Shown here: piece after piece, positions 1-8,255 of the stretch
Layout of the letters: each line of letters opens with the position of its first letter
How positions within the stretch are numbered: the first letter of the stretch is position 1
Assembly (NCBI GenBank): GCA_014802335.1
Contig: JAAVCL010000005.1
Location: forward strand, 39,130-103,129
Direction: 5' to 3'
Origin: Bacteroides sp.
GTDB taxonomy: Bacteria; Bacteroidota; Bacteroidia; Bacteroidales; Muribaculaceae
DNA: 64,000 nucleotides
Notes under the pieces: model-generated
Told to the model about the DNA's origin: nothing
The model's input: only the letters and a program-made list of their open reading frames with translations
Databases searched by the model: none
Translations under genes and position numbers: made by a program

Positions 1-702
1 GATAATCGGCAATCCCCGTGGGGCATTGTTAATCCCGATATGTCGATTCAGTTTGATTCACTTCCCGGCAACATCGGGCTTTTGAGAATACCGAGTTTCC
101 AATCAAACAACTTCAATGTTCAGGCTTTTGGCGACCTTTTCGAGCAAAAAATTATACCGACCGACGGCTTAATCATAGATATTCGCGATAATACCGGCGG
201 CAACAGTCAGGTCGGGCAGATCATAATGATGCTGCTTGCAACCGATACCATTCCGCAAGCCTCTTGGAAAACTCCTAAATATGAAGCTGCTTACGCTTCT
301 TGGGGCAAAAAGTGGGATTCTGAAACTGTCGCATCTGATTCTATCGTGCCGTTTTGCATATCCCACCCGAATGATATGCCGAAGTATGACAAGCCCATAA
401 TTCTTCTTGTCAACGGCTCAACTTTTTCGGCAGCGGAGGACTTTGCCGTTTTATTCAAAAATGCAAGACGTGGAAAAATCGTCGGAACTCCGACCGGCGG
501 TAGCACAGGCAATCCGATATTCATTGATTTGGGCTGGGGCTATCATGGAAGAATATGCACCAGACACGAGAAACTTGCAGATGGCACGGAATTTATTGGC
601 GTCGGAATACAGCCCGATGTCGTTGCTGAAGAAACCGAGAGCGTCATTTTCGGTAATGACAATGTGATAGAGGAAGCTTTGAAAATTATAACACATAAAT
701 AA
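1..702 (+). CDS. S41 family peptidase, C-terminal part (5' end outside window)
   Basis: The frame is open from base 1, so the gene starts upstream of the window; the ATG at 40 is internal. The visible part is the C-terminal catalytic core of a tail-specific/tricorn-type (S41) serine protease. It has the strand-turn motif LIIDIRDNTGGNSQ and the nucleophile region NGSTFSAAEDF, in which the Ser before AAE is the expected nucleophile, followed by VGTPTGGSTGNP. Such proteins are usually exported in Bacteroidota, but the signal peptide, if any, lies outside. The family call is firm; the substrate is unknown. Confidence 0.85.
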   Translation, partial: DNRQSPWGIVNPDMSIQFDSLPGNIGLLRIPSFQSNNFNVQAFGDLFEQKIIPTDGLIIDIRDNTGGNSQVGQIIMMLLATDTIPQASWKTPKYEAAYASWGKKWDSETVASDSIVPFCISHPNDMPKYDKPIILLVNGSTFSAAEDFAVLFKNARRGKIVGTPTGGSTGNPIFIDLGWGYHGRICTRHEKLADGTEFIGVGIQPDVVAEETESVIFGNDNVIEEALKIITHK

Positions 703-709
703 TAAGACT

Positions 710-883
710 ATGGCAGAAGGAGTTTTTTTAACAGTCGTAACAGCTATGATCGCCACCTTCCTCGGAATAGGAATAGCTGATTCAGAGTGGTTGAAAAATA
801 AAGTATCATACCGTTTTGTTCGATACTGTATAGGCTTAATCATCGCACTTGTAATCTTTTGCCCCTTTTTCTTCGGGGTATAG
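710..883 (+). CDS. small membrane protein, 57 aa
   Basis: A short frame (MAEGVFLTVVTAMIATFLGI...) begins 8 bases after the S41 stop and ends at a TAG. It encodes two hydrophobic stretches, about residues 5-22 and 41-56, separated by a charged loop rich in Lys and Arg, which is the pattern of a two-span inner-membrane protein. The tight spacing suggests co-transcription with the peptidase gene. No family is recognised. Confidence 0.5.
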   Translation: MAEGVFLTVVTAMIATFLGIGIADSEWLKNKVSYRFVRYCIGLIIALVIFCPFFFGV

Positions 884-901
884 CAAAAGTTTTATTAAAA
901 A

Positions 902-982
902 ATGTTGCTTGTACAAGTAGGTTCGCCACTCGCTATCGAGAACGTCCACCGCAATCTCCTTGATATGGAAGACGACGAGTAG
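902..982 (+). other. possible micro-ORF, 26 aa
   Basis: An ATG-initiated frame, MLLVQVGSPLAIENVHRNLL and then an acidic end, lies between the small membrane protein and the convergent lipoprotein gene. The composition looks coding-like, but no ribosome-binding site or relative is recognised. It may be a gene scrap or chance. Confidence 0.15.
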
Positions 983-985
983 CAG

Positions 986-1504
986 CTATTTTATCTTACG
1001 AAAATCAGCATAGGTATTTCCCTTTATCTCGTCCTCGGCCATTATACATATTGCTAAGTCCGAGAACATGGTGCATTGAATGGTTAGCTTCCTATCCATC
1101 AACAAATCGTAGATTGCTTGCTCTAATGGGGCATCCCCTCCAAGGGCTTTTGTCATCAACCCATTCCCAAGACGGAGAGAATCGCCTTGCAAATGATATT
1201 CACATAACAATTCATTGGCGACAAAGTGCATTTCGATTGAGCCACTGGAAAATTTTATTATGTAATCGAATTTATCGGTTGGTACCATATTGAAATATGG
1301 AGAGTGATACTGCACAAGTTTCCAAGAACCTTTTAATATTGTTGTATCAAGAGGAACGGGTATTAGTTCAGGCTCATCTTCTTCAACCATATCAGAGTCG
1401 TTTGCGTAAAAATACCCCATATTGCATACATCCTGATTGGAGTCTGCCTTTTTACAGCTGGTAAGTAGAACAAGCGACATTATGACGGTAAGAATATGTT
1501 TCAT
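986..1504 (-). CDS. lipoprotein, 172 aa, unknown function
   Basis: The start at 1504 gives an N-terminus MKHILTVIMSLVLLTSCKK, a classic signal peptide with lipobox L-T-S-C and predicted lipidated Cys17; the longer frame from 1552 would bury this signal. The mature part has a low-complexity acidic linker (EEDEPELIPVP), then a domain opening LKGSWKLVQY. That opening is reminiscent of lipocalin-like or META-type folds, in which an L-x-G-x-W strand begins the barrel, but the resemblance is weak. Predicted to be membrane-anchored on the periplasmic side or at the outer membrane. A -7-like element lies just upstream at 1522-1529. Confidence 0.75.
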   Translation of the reverse strand: MKHILTVIMSLVLLTSCKKADSNQDVCNMGYFYANDSDMVEEDEPELIPVPLDTTILKGSWKLVQYHSPYFNMVPTDKFDYIIKFSSGSIEMHFVANELLCEYHLQGDSLRLGNGLMTKALGGDAPLEQAIYDLLMDRKLTIQCTMFSDLAICIMAEDEIKGNTYADFRKIK

Positions 1505-1521
1505 GTTTAAAATATTTAGCG

Positions 1522-1529
1522 CAAAGTTA
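1522..1529 (-). promoter_or_regulatory. -7 promoter element for the 986-1504 lipoprotein gene
   Basis: Read on the minus strand this is TAACTTTG, matching the Bacteroidota -7 consensus TAnnTTTG. It lies about 18 nt before the chosen start codon. No clear TTTG -33 element is seen upstream, so this is a partial match. Confidence 0.4.
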
Positions 1530-1619
1530 GTCAAATTCCACGTCTTTTCCAACTTATAGTTAATACTTTATCTTTGCAGTATAAGTTATCCCAATGCCAT
1601 AGAATTCTGCCGCGCCTAA

Positions 1620-1811
1620 CTCTTTACAAAAGAGGTTGAACTGCGCGACCGTTATCCGCAAGCACTTGTGGATAATGAGCTTCGTGCGCGCGGGATTTAT
1701 AAGTGGTTTATATCCAATCCCGACGGTACCGACCGCTAATATGTAGCCGCGGTCTACCAACGGCACGGAATCCACCCCATTACGACTTATTCCGACCTTG
1801 CAGTGATCTAA
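1620..1811 (+). pseudogene. decayed gene fragment with in-frame stop
   Basis: One frame reads as protein-like sequence (VELRDRYPQALVDNELRARG, then IYKWFISNPDGTDR), hits TAA at 1737-1739, and continues in the same frame as YVAAVYQRHGIHPITTYSDL before a second stop at 1809. There is no start codon after the preceding stop at 1617. A TATCTTTG promoter-like box at 1569-1576 lies just upstream on the same strand. This looks like the C-terminal remains of a gene with a nonsense mutation; the family is not recognised. Confidence 0.4.
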
Positions 1812-1831
1812 AAATATATTGTAAAATTTTA

Positions 1832-1861
1832 TTTGTAAGTAAAATATTTGTCGTACCTTTG
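1832..1861 (+). promoter_or_regulatory. promoter of the toxin-antitoxin pair
   Basis: TTTG at 1832-1835 and TACCTTTG at 1854-1861 are separated by 18 nt, matching the Bacteroidota -33/-7 promoter architecture. It sits 29 nt before the ATG at 1891 and should drive the two-gene operon. Confidence 0.6.
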
Positions 1862-1890
1862 CGTTATAATACAAAACAGAAGATCCCCCA

Positions 1891-2361
1891 ATGCACGAAG
1901 TTGAATTATTATTAATAGATGAAGGCGAGAATTGTACAATATACACGCTACAATTTCTTCGTGATGTAGAATCTGAATTTGAGAAATTTGTCTCTAAATT
2001 CAGAGAGGATGCGGAATACAGTGAGGACTTCATGCGTATTGCCGCCTTTATCAAACGTATGCTTAAAACCGGTGCTTCTGAGAGGTACTTCCGTCCGGAA
2101 GGGAAGATGAATGATTCGGTTGTGGCTTTACCCGTAACTTCTTCAAAACTTCGTCTTTATTGTTTGCGTCTATCCGACAAAATCCTTATTTTAGGAAATG
2201 GAGGTGTAAAGAAGTCTCAGAAATACGAAGACGATTCTTTACTCAACGGATATGTGATGACGTTACAAAAGTTTGAGAAATTACTTAATCAAGAGGTCGC
2301 CGGCGGTAATGTCAATATTACCGAATCGACAATAGAAACCGATAATATTTTTGAGTTATGA
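1891..2361 (+). CDS. RelE/HigB-like toxin (Gp49-type), 156 aa
   Basis: The protein is basic in its middle and contains a C-terminal part (SKLRLYCLRLSDKILILGNG, then GVKKSQKYED) resembling phage-derived Gp49/HigB-like toxins, which are ribosome-dependent mRNA nucleases. The stronger evidence is context: it overlaps by 4 bases (ATGA) a downstream XRE-type helix-turn-helix gene, the toxin-first order of higBA operons. At 156 aa it is longer than a typical HigB of about 100-110 aa, with an N-terminal extension. A fold comparison would decide; the toxin role is inferred. Confidence 0.6.
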   Translation: MHEVELLLIDEGENCTIYTLQFLRDVESEFEKFVSKFREDAEYSEDFMRIAAFIKRMLKTGASERYFRPEGKMNDSVVALPVTSSKLRLYCLRLSDKILILGNGGVKKSQKYEDDSLLNGYVMTLQKFEKLLNQEVAGGNVNITESTIETDNIFEL

Positions 2362-2624
2362 AACGGACTGTAAAATCTCTGGATGAAATGTTGGGGCCTA
2401 TTCCTGACAGTCTGCAAAAGGAAACCGAACTTTCTTTCCAGATTTCAGACCGCATATATGCGCTTATGAAAGAACGCGGTCTGTCTAAAAAGCAGTTTGC
2501 CGATGCTATCGGCAAACGCCCGTGTGAAGTAACAAAGTGGCTTAGCGGCCAACACAACTTTACTATCGCTACGCTTGGAGCGCTGTCCTCATTTTTCGGT
2601 CAGCCTATCATAACTGTTGGCTGA
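2358..2624 (+). CDS. XRE-family HTH antitoxin, 88 aa
   Basis: The Cro/CI-type helix-turn-helix occupies about residues 36-82: MKERGLSKKQFADAIGKRPC, followed by the recognition helix EVTKWLSGQHNFTIATLGAL. It is HigA-like and probably binds both the upstream toxin and the operon promoter at 1832-1861, repressing it. The ATG overlaps the toxin stop codon, implying translational coupling. Confidence 0.75.
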   Translation: MKRTVKSLDEMLGPIPDSLQKETELSFQISDRIYALMKERGLSKKQFADAIGKRPCEVTKWLSGQHNFTIATLGALSSFFGQPIITVG

Positions 2625-2649
2625 CATTGAAATGTATGCAGATATGTCC

Positions 2650-3708
2650 ATGAAACACTTTCTTAAATTTTGGTTGTTTACTGTTATTATTTTACTATTT
2701 AATTGTCCTTCAATTAATGCAACCAACATTGTAACCTATGTAGTTTCAGACAGTATCGAGAGTGCCTCCGAGAAACTTAAAATGGAATTTGAAAGCATTT
2801 CAAATGAAGATGATAAGGTTAGAATTTCTTTCAAATTAAAAAGTACTAACGAACCGTTTACAATTTATGATGCTAAATGGGTAAATTGTGATTCTACGCT
2901 TGTTCCAACAGACTCTTTTTCACTGATTGCTCAAACTAATGAAGTGTCAGGGAAAAACACCGAATGGCATATTTCTCTTGATTTCCCATTTTCTAATAGA
3001 TTTGAAGATAGTGATGTTTTAATTCTTAAAACCGATAAAGGAATTGTAAGATGTCCTACATCAATGACCGGGAAACTAAGAGAAGATATGGATCTTCTAC
3101 GCACGGAGTATGAAAATCAGCTTGACAGATCAATATCGAGTTCCCGAAAAGCATGGATATTCTTTTATATCACATTGGCCGCTGCTATTGTTATCGGTTC
3201 TACAATTCTAATTATTGTCAAGCGAAGATTGACACGAAAGCGGAAAGAAATTGAAGAACTTTCAATGCTCATTTCCGAGAGATCCCACCGCAACCATGAA
3301 CTGGAAGCGCAGGTAAATACACTCTATAGCAGCAGGCTCGACACCCTGAATATGCTATGTAATGAATATTTTGAGAAAAGTGAATCCGAGAAGGTGAAAC
3401 TTTCGCTATATAATGAAGTTGAAAAACACATATTGGCTTTACGTGATAGCAAGAGCATAAATGAACTTGAAGATATTGTCAATAAGTATATGGATAATAT
3501 ACTTGTTAAGGTTCGTGAGCAGCTACCTGAACTTAACAGAAAAGATTTGATATTCCTTACTTATCTTTATGCCGGTTTCTCCCCACGGGCAGTTTGTATA
3601 TTTACCAATATTAAGATTAAGAATTTTTACAACCGTCGAAGCCGACTCAAAGAACGAATCCTCGAAACTAACGCGCAGGATAAAGATTTTTTCGTGTCTA
3701 AAATGTAG
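2650..3708 (+). CDS. membrane-anchored regulator with C-terminal HTH-like domain, 352 aa
   Basis: From the ATG at 2650 the N-terminus is a signal peptide or membrane anchor (MKHFLKFWLFTVIILLFNC); ATGs at 2632 and 2644 are possible but add polar residues. Then come a periplasmic domain of about 150 residues, one transmembrane helix (AWIFFYITLAAAIVIGSTIL) near residue 180, a coiled coil, and a cytoplasmic C-terminus with LNRKDLIFLTYLYAGFSPRA and NFYNRRSRLKERI. This end resembles the LuxR/sigma-like HTH found on Bacteroidota one-component membrane regulators. DNA binding is inferred. It is followed by genes for a small exported protein and an outer-membrane barrel that could be its targets. Confidence 0.65.
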   Translation: MKHFLKFWLFTVIILLFNCPSINATNIVTYVVSDSIESASEKLKMEFESISNEDDKVRISFKLKSTNEPFTIYDAKWVNCDSTLVPTDSFSLIAQTNEVSGKNTEWHISLDFPFSNRFEDSDVLILKTDKGIVRCPTSMTGKLREDMDLLRTEYENQLDRSISSSRKAWIFFYITLAAAIVIGSTILIIVKRRLTRKRKEIEELSMLISERSHRNHELEAQVNTLYSSRLDTLNMLCNEYFEKSESEKVKLSLYNEVEKHILALRDSKSINELEDIVNKYMDNILVKVREQLPELNRKDLIFLTYLYAGFSPRAVCIFTNIKIKNFYNRRSRLKERILETNAQDKDFFVSKM

Positions 3709-3811
3709 TCTTAATATGCTGATTTTCACAATGAGGAATTTCCAATTATTCTTCATTCTGATTATCAAACGATTAGACATCATAATGAGGACTGTTATTT
3801 TGTGATATTTC

Positions 3812-3842
3812 TTGGGCACACTAAATGCTGATGCTAATTTTG
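3812..3842 (+). promoter_or_regulatory. promoter before the small exported protein gene
   Basis: TAATTTTG at 3835-3842 fits the -7 consensus TAnnTTTG. TTGG at 3812-3815, 19 nt upstream, is a near match to the -33 TTTG. The start codon follows 26 nt later. Confidence 0.45.
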
Positions 3843-3868
3843 CTGTGTCAAATTCAAAAAAATATCAC

Positions 3869-4231
3869 ATGAAAAAATTCTTTTTAATTGCAGTATCCAG
3901 CCTTTCAGTTTTAGCAGCTTCTGCTGAAATCAAGTTCAAGAGTCTGGACAACATCAAAGGAACTAATGTCGTATTGGTGGATGATAATGCACCGCAAACT
4001 GTCAAAATCACCGATGCCGTTTTATCAAATAACGGTAGCGAGTACCCTGCAAAACAAATCAGATGCGACGTAGTAGACGGGGTAGCTACCTACAAACTGA
4101 AGTTCAAACGACTCACCCTTTTCAAAGACTGTGAAGTTACACTTACTGTCAACGGTGAAAAAATCACCATAAATCTTCAGAAAAATATGGTAGACGGAAA
4201 AGTTGCGACTCAACCGCTGAACTTTCGTTAA
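3869..4231 (+). CDS. small exported protein, 120 aa, unknown function
   Basis: The start at 3869 is chosen because it directly begins a signal peptide (MKKFFLIAVSSLSVLAASAE) with a likely cleavage after ASA. The mature part of about 100 residues is rich in beta-forming, alternating residues (VVLVDDNAPQTVKITDAVLS) with no cysteines, suggesting a small periplasmic beta domain. It lies 42 bases before the barrel gene and is probably in one transcript with it. No family is recognised. Confidence 0.65.
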   Translation: MKKFFLIAVSSLSVLAASAEIKFKSLDNIKGTNVVLVDDNAPQTVKITDAVLSNNGSEYPAKQIRCDVVDGVATYKLKFKRLTLFKDCEVTLTVNGEKITINLQKNMVDGKVATQPLNFR

Positions 4232-4272
4232 TCGAGCCAAAGTCACCTACTAATACAAGCATAAATGACATT

Positions 4273-6371
4273 ATGATTCATCGCATCCTAACATCAGCAT
4301 TTTATGCCATTTTTGCGATAGCAGCAATGGCTCAATCAGAAGCAACCGACAGTATCAAAACACAGGAAATTAACGAGGTTATAGTACAAGCAGATAGAAT
4401 GTATATGACAGTCAATAAAGTCAGCTATTCACCAACAAAACAGCAAAGAAACGCCTCTGCAAACGGCACAATGCTTTTGCAACAGTTGGCTATTCCACAA
4501 CTGACTGTCGATGCTCTTGCAGGAACAGTAACAATGAATACTGGAGAGCCCATTGCATTTTTTATTGACGGAGTCCCGGCTACTGAAAATGATGTTGCTG
4601 ATATGAATACTCGCGATGTTATCCGAGTTGAAATATTAGACTATCCAACCGACCCTAAATTTCGTAATTCCGCCCATGTAGTCAACTACATTATGCAAAA
4701 ATATGAATATGGTGGATATACAAAATTGAACACAACGGAAATGTTTCTGAGTTGTTTCTCATCTTATAATACCCTAAATTGCAAGATGGTATATAAGAAG
4801 ATGACTTTTGATGCGAGAGCTTATTGCCAATATACTAACAGCACTCATAATGGGACTAATGAAATTCAACTCTTCCGATTACCGGGATATGAAGATGTTG
4901 CTCCTAACGGCATATTTCGCACAAGCATTTGGGATAACTCCAAATATATCTTCAATCGACCGAATGCATCATTTAGAGCTTTGTATCAAGGTAACTCCAC
5001 CCAATTTTCTTGTACACTGAATTGGTCATACGAAGGAAACCGAGCCGACAGAAGTAGCGGAACACTGCAATATACTCCAAACCTCTTTGATGCAGATAGA
5101 TGGAGGACAAACTGTCCTTCACGCAAGAATAACGTTAGTTGGGCAAACGAGTTTTTTCAGGAACTTCCAAATGATTGGGCGTTGTCTGCTTCTTTCCAAC
5201 TCTCCTTTGACAATATCAACCAAACACAAGTAATTTCGGAAAGCGATATTACAATCCGCAATCTTAACGCCAAAGAAGATATATGGGGAACGGAAAGCGA
5301 GATTGATATTTCTAAATCCTTCAATGATAAGCATGATGTTTCAGTTGAGTGTACGGCTGTCACCTATGAAAGTTGCATTGATTATATGGGTTCAACGTTA
5401 AATAAAAACACTACATCACAATTGCTTATAGCACCCGGGATCGCATATACATTTTCACCAAGCGATAAACTATATTCACGCCTTGGAATGTATGCCACAT
5501 ACTACCGTTCCAAAACATCGGACGTGGAAGAGAGTAAATTCTATCCTACTGTGAATTTTAACATCAACTGGATGCCTACACGCGGTCACCGACTTGGAGC
5601 ATTGTTCTATTATTCATAAATACTCCCAGTGGATCTCAGACAAATGCTGTTATGCTTCAAACTGACTTACTCAAATGGTCTCAGGGCAACCCTAATTTAC
5701 GCTCTTATCACACGATGTCAACCCAATTGAGTTATACGTGGAATCCTTCACAGTATCTTAACATTTCACCTGTTGCAACGTGGATTTACAAGCACAACTA
5801 TTACACTGATACCTATTCGCTGACTAGTGATGGGAAAGGGATTCTTGTGAAGCCCGAAAATTGTGGTAATAATCATAATATTTGGGGAGCAATCAATTTT
5901 TCCGCGTATGCTTTCAACCGTAAACTTGTTATGCAAGCGCGCCCCACCGTATCATATCATAAATTCACTGATGAATTTGAACAGTTATATACCAGTCTTT
6001 TTGCAACGCTTAATGCGACTTATTATTGCGGTCAGTTCTATGTTGGTGCTTCCTATTCAACACCCATGACCTTCTTCTATCAGGCAGATCCGATAAAAAG
6101 AAAGACTCGAACTCAATATTGGTTAATGGCTGGATGGGGCAATTCTTCATGGACTATTTCCGCGTTTTTAATCAATCCTTTCCGTAGCCATTGGAGGGGC
6201 GATGAAATGATGATTGACACACCGTATTATTCAATGAATACCACAACTATTGGTGTCAACGACCATAGAAGAATCAACCTTACTGTTGCTTACACATTTG
6301 GGTATGGAAAGAAAGTTCAACATGGAAATGACCTGCAAGAAACCATTGGAAGCTATTCCTCCATCCGTTGA
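4273..6371 (+). pseudogene. TonB-dependent receptor-like outer-membrane barrel, broken by a frameshift
   Basis: Two frames together form one ~700-residue outer-membrane protein. The first (4273-5619) has a signal peptide (ending AAMAQ), a plug-like region (IAFFIDGVPATENDVADMNT, then RVEILDYPTDPKFRN) and the first barrel strands, and stops at TAA 5617-5619. The second frame carries protein-like sequence from about 5616 (INTPSGSQTNAV, then QGNPNLRSYHTMSTQLSYTW) and ends at 6371 with a typical final strand (INLTVAYTFGYG). A single base missing near 5615 explains the break. The family is the outer_membrane_beta-barrel_3 type (no carboxypeptidase-like N-terminal domain). Either a real loss-of-function or phase-type mutation, or a sequencing error. 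Confidence 0.75.
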
Positions 6372-6404
6372 TGCTATTATATGCTTGTAGAAACTTAATT
6401 TTTT

Positions 6405-6540
6405 GGAGTTGTGTCACCTCCGGCGCGCTTTCGTGAACAGAGCCTCGGTCTCCGTCATCCGGTTTCAATCGCATAACTCATTTGACCCTTCGGACACCTC
6501 GGAGGGGTTTTGTAGTATATAAACTTGTCGCTTCGGAGTG
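6405..6540. repeat. dispersed repeat, copy 1 (with hairpin)
   Basis: This stretch aligns with 11020-11190: GGAGTTG, then CGCTTTCGT, GAGCCT, GGTCTC, CCCTTCGGACACCTC, GAGGGG, TTGT-GTATAT, ACTT and TCGCTTCG in the same order. It contains an imperfect hairpin CCCTTCGGA / TCGGAGGGG (6486-6494 / 6499-6507) followed by TTTT, which may terminate transcription from the barrel gene. The second copy lies 4.6 kb away in the same orientation. Confidence 0.6.
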
Positions 6541-6583
6541 GTGACCGTTCCACGACAGCTTCGCCCTCACCGGGTCGGGCATA

Positions 6584-7597
6584 TCATAAATTTCTTATTC
6601 TTGCCGTCAATTCTTCCAGTCGCTTTATCAATTCATCAAATGATAAACTTCGTTCTTCATAGATAAAATGATTTTGCATTGACTGATAATCCTTCTCCCA
6701 TTCTTTTATAAAAGTTTCCGGTGGAATGAAAGATAGTGTAGACAGATTATGCAAGTCATAGTCAATTCCTTCCACCTTATTGAAGACAGAGCGGTGTTTC
6801 ACCACACTGTCATAAAGTTCTCTATCTGCTATGGATTTGCCGAAGTCTGTATCCATAATCTTTTCGATGTCATAGAGATGACGGCTCATTCGTTTGCTTC
6901 TCGGATTCCCTTTTTGAAATTCCTCGTGCAACAGGAATATCTTTTCAAGAAAAGTTCGAGTTGGCACTACGGTTGGAAACCGCACCTCTACATCTTCTTC
7001 CTCTTTGAGAACATCTGCCATGAAACTCCGTAATGTTTTTTCTTCTACCGGCTCATCCATGGACAGACAGCTTATTTCAATTTTAACCTTTAGCTCGATA
7101 TATTCCCACTCCTCCGGCAAAATTGATTTATAGCGCACGAAGATTGTAGACGGGTGGGAAGTTGCCCGAAGTTCGGCGGGGTTGCCTTCATTATCTGTTC
7201 TTGTCAGCTCCGGCTCTACGTTGAAATCAACAATGCCCATCTCGTTAAGAGCTTCTGTCAGTTCCTCCGGCAATTCTCGCACGATATAATGGCGAGCTGC
7301 TCGTCTAACTTTCGCCAACTGATTGCCGGACGTTGACGCAATGCTGAATTTACCCTCGCGCCGTATGGCTATATCTATATCTTCACTGAAACGGTTAATC
7401 AAATTCCAGCCCTTTGATAAAGACGTACCGCCTTTGAATGACATTAGCTCAAAATGCTGTGTGGCAGACAATGCTTTAAGTACCATTGTTACCCACCAGT
7501 CTTTTTCTACTGCCAATTGTGGCAGATGTGTTTTCGCAGATGTTATTTCAAGGACATCGAGCCGTTCCTCAATGCTTAATTGTTGCCAATGTTTCAT
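6584..7597 (-). CDS. abiEii: AbiEii/AbiGii-type nucleotidyltransferase toxin
   Basis: The nucleotidyltransferase motif is intact: MSFKGGTSLSKGW, then NRFSEDIDIAI, i.e. GG-T-x-L-S followed by S-E-D-I-D with the metal-binding acids. A later conserved stretch TFLEKIFLLHEE also fits the family. AbiEii is the toxin of AbiE, a type IV toxin-antitoxin and abortive phage-infection system. The ATG at 7597 is preferred over 7633 because it overlaps the antitoxin stop as ATGA, giving 337 aa; the longer start would overlap by 40 bases. Translated after, and coupled to, the antitoxin gene. Confidence 0.88.
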   Translation of the reverse strand: MKHWQQLSIEERLDVLEITSAKTHLPQLAVEKDWWVTMVLKALSATQHFELMSFKGGTSLSKGWNLINRFSEDIDIAIRREGKFSIASTSGNQLAKVRRAARHYIVRELPEELTEALNEMGIVDFNVEPELTRTDNEGNPAELRATSHPSTIFVRYKSILPEEWEYIELKVKIEISCLSMDEPVEEKTLRSFMADVLKEEEDVEVRFPTVVPTRTFLEKIFLLHEEFQKGNPRSKRMSRHLYDIEKIMDTDFGKSIADRELYDSVVKHRSVFNKVEGIDYDLHNLSTLSFIPPETFIKEWEKDYQSMQNHFIYEERSLSFDELIKRLEELTARIRNL

Positions 7598-8205
7598 TCT
7601 TGCATCAGTTTCTTTATTATTCTTTGAATCCATGCCGGGGCAAGTGGTAAATCTTCTTTAAGATATGGGTCTTGCTGTCTATCGATAAACTGCTTTATTG
7701 CCTCATACTCGGCACCCGAAATATTTTCCTCTCCTATCTCTTTAATACCCTGTATCAACAAGGGTATTACTCTCCCTTTTGCCGCAAAATTTCTTGGCGA
7801 GGCATGTCGAAATGAAATTTTCCTGTCGCCTATCTTTATTGTTCGTGTTGAGCCGGTCGTAATATAAGATAAATTCATAGGTACCTGAGTTGACAGACCT
7901 ATTAGATTTGCCGCCGTGCTCCCGGCCGGCAGTATCTTACACTTATCTCGTTCGGCTATCTCTCTCGCTATTTTTTCAAGAGGCACAGGAACCTTCCCGA
8001 ATCTTGAAATTTTGGGCTTGATATAAATGCCGTGTCCGGCTTTTTCAAGTACGCCGGATATAGTTGCTTCATGCAATATTTTCCTGATTGTTTCAGCCGC
8101 TCCCAAATCGGCATAATCAGATATAAAGAATATTGAGTGAGGTTGGCTCTCATAAATACTCTTCATAACGTAATTCTTAATATTTCCTCGCGCTGCGCCA
8201 TTCAT
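7594..8205 (-). CDS. abiEi: AbiEi-like antitoxin / DUF6088 family regulator, 203 aa
   Basis: An N-terminal winged-helix-like region (FFISDYADLGAAETIRKILH) is followed by a C-terminal domain of the DUF6088/AbiEi family (GSTAANLIGLSTQVP, SYITTGSTRTIKIGDRKISF). AbiEi proteins neutralise AbiEii and repress their own operon. The start at 8205 (MNGAARGNIKNYV) aligns with the family's usual N-terminus; GTG 8223 and ATG 8166 are alternatives. A perfect inverted repeat sits just upstream next to the promoter, as expected for autoregulation. Confidence 0.82.
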   Translation of the reverse strand: MNGAARGNIKNYVMKSIYESQPHSIFFISDYADLGAAETIRKILHEATISGVLEKAGHGIYIKPKISRFGKVPVPLEKIAREIAERDKCKILPAGSTAANLIGLSTQVPMNLSYITTGSTRTIKIGDRKISFRHASPRNFAAKGRVIPLLIQGIKEIGEENISGAEYEAIKQFIDRQQDPYLKEDLPLAPAWIQRIIKKLMQE

Positions 8206-8220
8206 ATTAACATTTATTAG

Positions 8221-8247
8221 CACCGAAATTTCTCAAATATTTCGGTG
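8221..8247. promoter_or_regulatory. putative AbiEi operator (inverted repeat)
   Basis: CACCGAAAT (8221-8229) and ATTTCGGTG (8239-8247) form a perfect 9-bp inverted repeat with a 9-nt spacer. On the minus strand it abuts a -7-like box TACCTTTA at 8255-8248, so it covers the expected transcription start of the abiE operon. AbiEi antitoxins are known to bind inverted repeats in their promoter. Confidence 0.6.
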
Positions 8248-8255
8248 TAAAGGTA
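8248..8255 (-). promoter_or_regulatory. -7 element of the abiE promoter
   Basis: The minus-strand sequence TACCTTTA differs from the TAnnTTTG consensus only at the last base. It lies 43 nt before the chosen abiEi start and directly next to the inverted repeat. Confidence 0.45.

Noticed and set aside
451..843. 130-aa minus-strand frame
   Set aside because: It lies opposite the S41 peptidase and the small membrane protein frames, which have recognisable motifs.
1560..2054. 164-aa minus-strand frame covering the toxin start
   Set aside because: It overlaps a well-supported promoter and the toxin gene on the other strand, and its translation is low-complexity; treated as a shadow.
6405..6583. 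possible tRNA suggested by GGTTTCAATC
   Set aside because: No acceptor stem, anticodon arm or CCA-like end could be folded; the text belongs to the dispersed repeat.
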